Made by a program: the position numbers and the translations under genes
NCBI GenBank assembly: GCA_944392105.1
Contig: CALXVM010000018.1
Coordinates: 1 to 40,167 of the forward strand
DNA: 40,167 bases
Reading direction: 5' to 3'
Origin: an uncultured Clostridia bacterium
Lineage (GTDB): Bacteria > Bacillota > Clostridia > TANB77 > CAG-508
The notes under the pieces: generated by a model
What the model saw: the letters and a program-made list of their open reading frames with translations, nothing else
What the model was told of the DNA's origin: nothing
Database searches by the model: none
Shown here: positions 34,465-40,167 of the stretch, in pieces
Layout of the letters: every line of letters begins with the position of its first letter
How positions within the stretch are numbered: the stretch's first letter is position 1

Positions 34465-34757
34465 ACAAAAAAACTCAATAATTAAAACTTGACAATTTAA
34501 CAAAAATACATAAATATTGCTTAATATTAGAAAAATTTTTAATATATAATAGATTTTGTGGCATAATAACAATAGCATAATTATTATATTTTAGCTTATC
34601 TGATATTAAGCTTTAATACTGTAAAAGGTTAAGTATAAGTAATAATCTTATTTTAAATGCAATAATATAAACAACTTACTACTGATATATTATGTGCAGA
34701 TGTAACAACACTTTATACAAAAAACTAAATTTTACAAAAAGAAAGGAATGATAGCTA
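34465..34757. other. AT-rich gap before ldh
   Basis: These 293 bp hold no gene. A TTGACA lies near 34489 but lacks a clear -10 at 17 bp, and TATAAT-like sequences lie near 34545. A short inverted repeat AGCTTA/TAAGCT lies near 34592-34611. I looked for a Rex redox operator, which often controls ldh, and found only a poor 17-base TTGT...ACAA arrangement. Confidence 0.4.
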
Positions 34758-35705
34758 ATGGTAGAAAAAAGAAAAGTAGTACTAGTAGGAACAGGATTTG
34801 TTGGGATGAGTATGGCGTATGCTCTTTTAAATCAAGGTGGTGTAAACGAACTTATATTAATAGATGTTGCAAAAGAAAAAGCTGTAGGTGAGGCTATGGA
34901 TTTATCTGATGGAGTTCCATGTGCTTCAGCTAGAATGGTAATAAGAGCAGGAGATTACGACGAGTGCAAAGATGCAAACATAGTAGTAATTACAGCAGGA
35001 GTTGCTCAAAAACCTGGAGAAACAAGACTAGATTTGGCTAAAACAAATGCAAAAATAATAAAAGAAGTAACAGAAAATGTAGTTAAATCTGGATTTAAAG
35101 GAATATTTTTAATTGCAAGTAACCCAGTTGATGTAATGACATATGCTGTTGGAAAAGTTTCAGGCTTTCCTACAAATAAAGTAATAGGTTCTGGTACAGT
35201 TTTAGATACAGCTAGACTTAGATTTTTAGTTGCAGAGCATTTAAATGTATCTAGTAAAAATGTACATGCATATATAATGGGAGAACATGGAGATTCATCT
35301 TTTGTGCCATGGTCTAAAAGTTATATAGGTTGTAAACCTTTAAAAGATATTATAGAAGAAAGAAAAGAACCAGAAGATGTGCTAGAAAATATATACAAAC
35401 AAGTACAGCAAGAGGCTTATGAAATAATAAATAAGAAAAAAGCAACTTACTATGGTATAGGAATGGGCCTTACTAAAATAATTAAAGCAATTTTAAATGA
35501 TGAACATGAAATTCTTACAGTTTCTACTTATCTAAATGGTGAATATGGTCAAAATGATATATTCATAGGAGTTCCTGCAATAGTAAATGCAAGTGGTATA
35601 CAAGAAATTTTAAACTTAAAATTAAGTGAAGAAGAGAAAGAAAAATTTAACTATAGTTGTAGTGTTTTAAATGAAATGAAAGAAGAAATAAAAGATATTA
35701 TTTAA
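34758..35705 (+). CDS. ldh: L-lactate dehydrogenase
   Basis: Reduces pyruvate to L-lactate with NADH, re-oxidising the NADH made in glycolysis. The 315 residues show the Rossmann loop VGTGFVGMSMA (10-20), D36 for NAD specificity, and the substrate loop GVAQKPGETR (81-90), where Q84 marks a lactate rather than malate enzyme and R90 is the mobile catalytic arginine. The catalytic histidine lies in MGEHGDSSF. AAAGGAA lies before the ATG. It has a clear terminator after it. Together with pfkA it suggests a fermentative metabolism. Confidence 0.97.
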   Translation: MVEKRKVVLVGTGFVGMSMAYALLNQGGVNELILIDVAKEKAVGEAMDLSDGVPCASARMVIRAGDYDECKDANIVVITAGVAQKPGETRLDLAKTNAKIIKEVTENVVKSGFKGIFLIASNPVDVMTYAVGKVSGFPTNKVIGSGTVLDTARLRFLVAEHLNVSSKNVHAYIMGEHGDSSFVPWSKSYIGCKPLKDIIEERKEPEDVLENIYKQVQQEAYEIINKKKATYYGIGMGLTKIIKAILNDEHEILTVSTYLNGEYGQNDIFIGVPAIVNASGIQEILNLKLSEEEKEKFNYSCSVLNEMKEEIKDII

Positions 35706-35723
35706 AAAAGGCATTAATATAAA

Positions 35724-35752
35724 AATGGCAGAGAAAGAACTCTGCTATTTTT
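35724..35752 (+). terminator. Terminator of ldh
   Basis: AATGGCAGAG (35724-35733) pairs with 35740-35749 over 10 positions with one G-U pair and loop AAAGAA, then T residues. Confidence 0.85.
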
Positions 35753-35762
35753 CGTTATTTTA

Positions 35763-35791
35763 TTGACTACTTTACATAATCCGTATATAAT
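35763..35791 (+). promoter_or_regulatory. Promoter of the 985-residue protein gene
   Basis: TTGACT (35763-35768) and a perfect TATAAT (35786-35791) are 17 bp apart, 48 bp before the GTG start. Confidence 0.7.
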
Positions 35792-35839
35792 TTATATGAA
35801 AAAATAATGTAAAATAAATTAGTAAGTTAGGGGTAAAAA

Positions 35840-38797
35840 GTGAAATATTTAACATATGAACAAACTTACGAAAGAATGCAAAGTGTTATAGAAGGAGTAA
35901 CAGAAGAACTAAATTCATTAAAATTTCTTAACGATTATAACAATGAGCTAGATGACAGAATTAGTGAATTACAAGAAGAAATTAATGAATCACTAGATGA
36001 AAGTCAAATAGACGAAATTTTAGAATATATAGAAAATGAAACTATAAAAGTAGACGAAGAACTAGAAAGATGGTTAGAAAAGTTTAGATATGCAAATGGG
36101 GAAGAAAAGAATTTAGGACTAGATGCAGAAGAAATAACAGAATATTTAAATTTTATAAGAGATAGAGATAATAAAGAAGAAGCTATAATACTTCTTAGGG
36201 AATTAATTGAAGGTCCAGAGCAAGAACAATATAGAAACCTAAAAAACTTCGTTGACTTCCTAAATCAAGAGTTACAAGATGACTATGAAAATGCACCAGA
36301 AACCTTAGAAATTAAACAGATTAAATTATTGTGTTTAATAAACGATAGTATTATAGGAATTGGTGCAACAGATATTTTTCACTTAGATGGAAACAAAAAA
36401 GTAGACGAAAATCAGCATGCATTATATTTAGCATTTAAGTCTGTTTCAGAAGATATCGCTCCAGAAGATTTCGAGCCTATTTATATGGAAGTAATGAAAA
36501 ACATAACAAATCCATATACTAAAATTGGTATGAATTTGGAGTATCTTTCTAAAACAGAAGATTATATGTTAGATAATCCTAATTATAAACCAAACAAAAG
36601 CCTAATAAATGAAGCTTTATCATATTTGGCTTTAAAAGTTGCAATAGACGAACTGGGAATAACTGCAACAATGACAGGAGCATCTAGTAATGTTTTTTTA
36701 GAAAAGTCCAATATTTTTGGTGGAATGTACTTCGCAAACTATTATATAGATGAGACCAATTTAGATAGAAATTTATACAATGTTCTATTGAAAGATACTA
36801 ATGGCATAAATAAAGATTATGTAAGACTATTAGAATTATTAAATAATGGTAGTACTAGAAAAATATTTGATACAATTTCAGATGACATATTTGGAGACTT
36901 TATTAAAGGTCAATTAGAAAAAGATATAGAAGGAAAAGTAGATGAACCTTTATTTATAGCCTTAATATTAAATTCGTTAGATATTGATGCGGAAAATTTT
37001 AGAGATAACATAGACAGAATTCAAAAAATAGTTAGCAGTAATGCTACACTAACTAAGAAAGATTTAATAGACATAAGCTCTTTAATGTTTTATATAGAGG
37101 AAACTAGAGATATAAGCCAAGAAACAAGAAATATGCTAAGAGAAGCTACATTAAACTGGCTAAATGCTTATATAGATGGGACAAATATAGAAGAACTTAA
37201 ATCCACAGTTTATAGCATTTGCGAACAGGCAAAACAATTAGAAGAAGCTCAAGAAATAAAAGAATTAACAGATGAAGAAATTGAAAATGAGATGTTTTCT
37301 TTTTCCCAAGACTTTTACGAAGAATATGTAGCTGCATATGTATTACATAATTTAAAAGAAAAAGTGGCGACTCAATTATATAAATATGAGCAAACACTAC
37401 CAGGAGAAACCATTGATAGAAAAAAATATTTAGAGGCACTAAAATATGCATATAGTAGTCCAGAAAGATTTGATAGTGTACTTCCAATATTTGACGAAGA
37501 AAGACAAAATTGGATTAAATCAATGATTAAAATAGATAGTGAAAACAGCAGACAAATTGATTGCTCTTATATAATACCATTAATTTTTTCTATGGATGAC
37601 AGAAATAGCATAAAACAAGCAGTAGATATATTATACAGAATTGTAGAAGAAGACGGAAACCATATATATAGGGAAGCTTCAAGCTTAATAGGAGTGCTAC
37701 AGAAAGGTATCTCTAAATTAGAAAATAAAATAAGCAGAGTAGATTTATCTGGAAGAAAATTAATGCTTCTAAACACTATTTATACACTTATTGATGATTT
37801 AGAATATGTACCAGATAATCAAAATTCATATTTTTACACAATAGCAAGGTCAGATGAAGACGTAAAAGAACATGGAAAATACTATGCTTTTGAAAATCTA
37901 ATGGAAAGTATGTCACAAAAACAATTGGAAAAGTTTTATAATCAAGATTACGAAGGATTAACAAGTCCAACTGTAAAAGTAGGTTTTGATATGCTTTATG
38001 TATATAACTTAGAAGATTATGCTATAAGAGATGAAAGCTTTTTACCAGATGTTAGTAAATTAGAAGAAAAATTACCTGTAATATTAGCAAAATCATATAT
38101 GTTAAACGAAATGCAGGCACAAGCATATAGATACGGAGTATTCACAAGTTCATTTAAAGACAACTCTCCAGAAACAATAGATATAACAGTAATGATAAAC
38201 TATTTAAATAACTGTGAAATTCAAGACGATTTTTACAGCGTAATGGCTAATAGACTTAGCAATGAAAATGTTTCTGAGGATACGTTGGGGTTGTTACAGG
38301 GACTTGGAACATTAAGAGAGGGAGGCAAAAACGACGAATTTTATAGAAAATATATACCACTATTTTGTGGAGAATTTATAGAAAATAGAAGAAAAGGACT
38401 ACTTCCTAAAGACCCGGCAGAAGTAGGAGCTCCTAAGCAAGCAAATTCTACTGAAAACTCATTTGTAAATTCATATGTAGCAATGTTATTAAATACTAGC
38501 AAGTATAACGAGTTTGACGCTAATAGTACACAAGAACTAAAAAGGCTAGAACAAAAATTTAAAGAAGGAAATATTTCATCGGAAGATTTATTTGACTTGG
38601 GAAGTTATTTAATGTTTGTAGAAAAAAACTTAATAGAAAATAAAGCTATAAAAATAAATTCGTTATTGTCTGATTTAGGTGAAAATTGGATGGAATGCTA
38701 TTTAGATGGAGGAAGAGTTTCAGATAGTATGAAAAACAATTTAGCTAAGATTACAAATTTGTTAAATAAAGAAAATAGTTATGAAGAAAGAGAGTAA
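35840..38797 (+). CDS. Large acidic helical protein with an internal duplication, function unknown
   Basis: I do not recognise the family. The 985-residue chain is acidic, almost entirely helical, and without signal peptide, membrane helix or nucleotide-binding motif, so it should be cytoplasmic. It consists of two related halves. EEAIILLRELIEGPEQEQYR (from about 112) resembles IKQAVDILYRIVEEDGNHIY (about 590). TNPYTKIGMNLEYLSKTEDY (about 223) resembles TSPTVKVGFDMLYVYNLEDY (about 708). LIDISSLMFYIEETRD...NWLNAYIDG (about 408) resembles LFDLGSYLMFVEKNL...NWMECYLDG (about 916). The N-terminal 110 residues are a coiled-coil-like extra. The start is GTG 35840 with TTAGGGG upstream. It has its own promoter and is flanked by ldh and an accessory region. 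Confidence 0.85.
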   Translation: MKYLTYEQTYERMQSVIEGVTEELNSLKFLNDYNNELDDRISELQEEINESLDESQIDEILEYIENETIKVDEELERWLEKFRYANGEEKNLGLDAEEITEYLNFIRDRDNKEEAIILLRELIEGPEQEQYRNLKNFVDFLNQELQDDYENAPETLEIKQIKLLCLINDSIIGIGATDIFHLDGNKKVDENQHALYLAFKSVSEDIAPEDFEPIYMEVMKNITNPYTKIGMNLEYLSKTEDYMLDNPNYKPNKSLINEALSYLALKVAIDELGITATMTGASSNVFLEKSNIFGGMYFANYYIDETNLDRNLYNVLLKDTNGINKDYVRLLELLNNGSTRKIFDTISDDIFGDFIKGQLEKDIEGKVDEPLFIALILNSLDIDAENFRDNIDRIQKIVSSNATLTKKDLIDISSLMFYIEETRDISQETRNMLREATLNWLNAYIDGTNIEELKSTVYSICEQAKQLEEAQEIKELTDEEIENEMFSFSQDFYEEYVAAYVLHNLKEKVATQLYKYEQTLPGETIDRKKYLEALKYAYSSPERFDSVLPIFDEERQNWIKSMIKIDSENSRQIDCSYIIPLIFSMDDRNSIKQAVDILYRIVEEDGNHIYREASSLIGVLQKGISKLENKISRVDLSGRKLMLLNTIYTLIDDLEYVPDNQNSYFYTIARSDEDVKEHGKYYAFENLMESMSQKQLEKFYNQDYEGLTSPTVKVGFDMLYVYNLEDYAIRDESFLPDVSKLEEKLPVILAKSYMLNEMQAQAYRYGVFTSSFKDNSPETIDITVMINYLNNCEIQDDFYSVMANRLSNENVSEDTLGLLQGLGTLREGGKNDEFYRKYIPLFCGEFIENRRKGLLPKDPAEVGAPKQANSTENSFVNSYVAMLLNTSKYNEFDANSTQELKRLEQKFKEGNISSEDLFDLGSYLMFVEKNLIENKAIKINSLLSDLGENWMECYLDGGRVSDSMKNNLAKITNLLNKENSYEERE

Positions 38798-38831
38798 AAG
38801 AAGAAGGCACCAATTACGGTGTCTTCTTCTT
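38798..38831 (+). terminator. Terminator between convergent genes
   Basis: AAGAAGAAGGCACC (38798-38811) pairs with 38818-38831 over 14 positions with one G-U pair around AATTAC. It lies between the 985-residue protein gene and a minus-strand gene, so it may serve both; the T run is interrupted. Confidence 0.75.
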
Positions 38832-38837
38832 TACATT

Positions 38838-39149
38838 TTATGGAACCTTCTTGATGCAAAGCTCCCTTTGTGTGTTCAAGCACAGGTAAAGATTCTCGAA
38901 ACTGTCCGTGCTAAGCAACCGCGGGATTAAGTCATAGAGTCTAACCCCCAAAAAGAAACGATTTTTTTGGTCTAAATGTACTTGGTCTATAAATACAAAT
39001 CCTCCTTTTTTAGTTTTAGCTGTAAATACCACAGCGTGAGTCTTTTCCGAAAAAAAGACTTTTAAAATCCGATTTTCCGGAATAGGTTCGAGTATCTCCC
39101 GCATTAATACTTGCGGAACGGTCACTCTTTTCTGTTTGTCAAGTTCCAT
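38838..39149 (-). CDS. AbrB/MraZ-like small protein, probably acquired
   Basis: The 103-residue product begins MELDKQKRVTVPQVLMREIL, which resembles the swapped-hairpin start of AbrB/SpoVT/MraZ-type DNA-binding proteins (x-D-x-x-x-R-V-T-x-P). The rest (VFFSEKTHAVVFTAKTKKGG; FVFIDQVHLDQKNRFFLGVR) is beta-rich and gives no clear family. Assignment is tentative. Its GC content is about 39% by my count, against under 30% for the gene beside it, and its codons are correspondingly different, which suggests recent arrival. I chose ATG 39149: AAAGGAGG (39163-39156) lies 6 bases away, while the in-frame ATG at 39155 touches the ribosome site. It starts an accessory segment containing gene fragments. 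Confidence 0.6.
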   Translation of the reverse strand: MELDKQKRVTVPQVLMREILEPIPENRILKVFFSEKTHAVVFTAKTKKGGFVFIDQVHLDQKNRFFLGVRLYDLIPRLLSTDSFENLYLCLNTQRELCIKKVP

Positions 39150-39155
39150 AAACAT

Positions 39156-39472
39156 CCTCCTTTGATGTAATTATAATAAGGACTATACATATATTATAGC
39201 AAAAAAATGTCAAAATAGCAAACAGGCATTCTTTACTTATAAAGCAAATTACAAAATCTTAAATGACGATGAATATTTGCAAGAATTTGCAGATGAAAGA
39301 GAAGAATGTGAATTAAAAAAAGATTGGCGAAAAACAACATAGCTACAAGTACATCGTATATTATCTAGAAATGAAGACAAGCACATGTAACATTCTTTAG
39401 TTTTAACTCATAAAATATACAAACAAAAATGAACTTTTATGAATAATTTAATTATGAAGGGAGTTATATTTT
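39156..39472. other. Gap with a start-less coding-like stretch
   Basis: These 317 bp hold no complete gene. About 39210-39342 an open frame without a start codon reads FFTYKANYKILNDDEYLQEF and ends DWRKTT-stop; it looks like the 3' remnant of a gene I cannot name. On the minus strand TTGACA and TATAAT occur near 39211 and 39196 but too close together for one promoter. The start region of the next fragment (AAGGGAG) ends the gap. Confidence 0.4.
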
Positions 39473-39634
39473 ATGGATTATGAAATTTTAATGAATGGAA
39501 ATGTAAAGATTGGTACATATGCTCCGGATTTTGAAGCAATAACAACAATGGGAAATATAAAATTAAGTGATTATAAAGGAAAATGGGTGGTATTATTTTC
39601 ACATCCGGGAGATTTTACACCCGTAAAGTCTTAA
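39473..39634 (+). pseudogene. N-terminal fragment of a peroxiredoxin
   Basis: AAGGGAG and ATG 39473 open a frame whose product contains [40 protein letters not shown] and then VKS-stop. This is the first 50 residues of an AhpC/Prx-type peroxiredoxin, in which the sequence should continue PVCTTE with the peroxidatic cysteine. The frame breaks exactly at that cysteine and stops at 39632-39634. About 150 residues including both active-site elements are missing, so the product could not reduce peroxides. Unrelated sequence follows, leading into the replication gene. Confidence 0.75.
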
Positions 39635-39797
39635 AATTTGGGGAAATATGAAAACGCTTGATATTGCTGAAGTTTTTCAGTATGAAAAAATGGTCAAATT
39701 TTAAAAATATTATATTATACGATACATTTGCCAAATGTAGAATAAAAATGGCTTAGAAAGCGAATGTGAGGCACTCGCTTGGAAAGAAAAAGGAGTA

Positions 39798-40167
39798 TTG
39801 AAAGAATTTAAAGGAATATGGATACCATATGAAGTATTAACAGATAAAAAATTAAATGATAAAGAAAAAACGATATATTCAATGATTTTATCTTTAAGCA
39901 AAGAAAATGATTGTACAATATCAAACACATATATTGGTAATTTACTAAATATCTGTAATATACAAGCATCAAGAATTATTAATTCATTAAAGAAAAAAGG
40001 ATATATAATAGTCAAAATAATATACAAAGAAAATTCAAAAGAAATAGCGTTAAGAAAAATTATACCTATTAACAAATGTGTTAATACCCCTAAACAAATA
40101 AGTGATGAACCTATTAACAAAAATGTTAAAGATATAATAAATAATAATAAAATATATAATAAAGATA
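39798..40167 (+). CDS. Plasmid/phage-type replication initiator (HTH), partial
   Basis: An open frame runs off the window end. From TTG 39798 it reads MKEFKGIWIPYEVLTDKKLN, then KEKTIYSMILSLSKEN, TISNTYIGNLLNICNIQASR and IINSLKKKGYIIVKIIYKEN. This is the winged-helix N-terminus of replisome-organiser/Rep proteins of phages, plasmids and integrative elements, which bind an origin and load helicase. The ribosome site AAAGGAG ends only 2 bases before the TTG, so the start is not certain; the frame is open upstream to TAG at 39738 but without a better start. After the HTH part the chain becomes Asn/Lys/Ile-rich, and two palindromic repeats lie in this part of the gene. Confidence 0.65.
   Translation, partial: MKEFKGIWIPYEVLTDKKLNDKEKTIYSMILSLSKENDCTISNTYIGNLLNICNIQASRIINSLKKKGYIIVKIIYKENSKEIALRKIIPINKCVNTPKQISDEPINKNVKDIINNNKIYNKD
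40068..40130. repeat. Two iteron-like palindromes inside the replication gene
   Basis: ATTAACA-AATG-TGTTAAT (40068-40085, perfect) and ATTAACA-AAAA-TGTTAAA (40113-40130, one mismatch at the tip) are near-identical palindromes 45 bp apart, each preceded by CCT. They encode two PINK-x-V segments of the protein. Initiator genes of several phages carry the origin within their own coding sequence, so these are candidate initiator binding sites. Confidence 0.45.

Noticed and set aside
34465..34757. Rex redox operator before ldh
   Set aside because: TTGTGGCATAATAACAA near 34556 has TTGT and ACAA ends, but the spacing is one base short and the inner positions do not fit the Rex consensus.
39710..40120. 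Minus-strand open frame of 136 codons
   Set aside because: It mirrors the replication-type gene on the plus strand, has no ribosome site and reads as a hydrophobic shadow of AT-rich coding DNA.
1..40167. CRISPR array, tRNA or rRNA genes
   Set aside because: No regularly spaced direct repeats and no cloverleaf or rRNA-like conserved stretches were seen on either strand.

Overview
The window is a low-GC (by eye roughly 28-30%), gene-dense stretch of a chromosome from an endospore-forming member of the Clostridia. The evidence is gene content: a complete spoIIIAA-AH operon, spoVS, ytfJ/gerW-type sporulation gene, the rny-ymdB-spoVS order, recA-recX, and AAGGAGG-type ribosome binding sites before most genes. 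I cannot name the species. An uncultured gut lineage is a reasonable guess from the AT-rich coding style.

Layout. 1-1330: an IS30-like insertion sequence. 1460-6206: rny (RNase Y), ymdB, spoVS and a membrane-anchored peptide-binding protein. 6207-8121: a long hairpin element, then recA with promoter and a possible SOS box, then recX. 8243-10471: scpA (without scpB), a DUF2953 membrane protein and ytfJ. 10621-12310: a predicted amidoligase and a small partner gene behind an unusual structured leader. 12320-14444 (minus strand): a D-Ala-D-Ala carboxypeptidase and a VanW-domain protein. 14553-16343: a 54-codon membrane peptide, rpmE, ogt and an orphan HEPN gene. 16527-17010: two broken genes, a frameshifted cyclophilin-like gene and the 5' stub of a monooxygenase. 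17089-20949: DUF362 protein, yebC and a 632-residue anchored protein I do not recognise. 21110-26941: spoIIIAA-AH. 27094-35705: housekeeping genes pfkA, argS, glmM, a small membrane protein, metG, tmk and ldh. 35840-38797: a 985-residue helical protein of unknown function built from a duplicated unit. 38838-40167: an accessory tail with a higher-GC AbrB-like gene, a peroxiredoxin fragment and the start of a plasmid/phage-type replication gene.

How the parts work together. The spoIIIA products build the mother-cell half of the channel between mother cell and forespore, and spoVS and ytfJ act in later spore development. recA/recX are a recombinase and its modulator. rny and ymdB act in RNA decay and development. 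The pfkA-to-ldh block is glycolysis, cell-wall precursor synthesis, translation and dTTP supply. Four copies of a dispersed palindrome with GGGAC(C)AG/GGTCCC cores sit at gene 3' ends across the window.

The least explained and most interesting items are: the amidoligase-partner pair, whose ribosome binding site is separated from the start codon by a perfect 21-bp inverted repeat; the internally duplicated 985-residue protein; the dispersed palindromes; the large hairpin before recA; and the two palindromic repeats inside the terminal replication gene.
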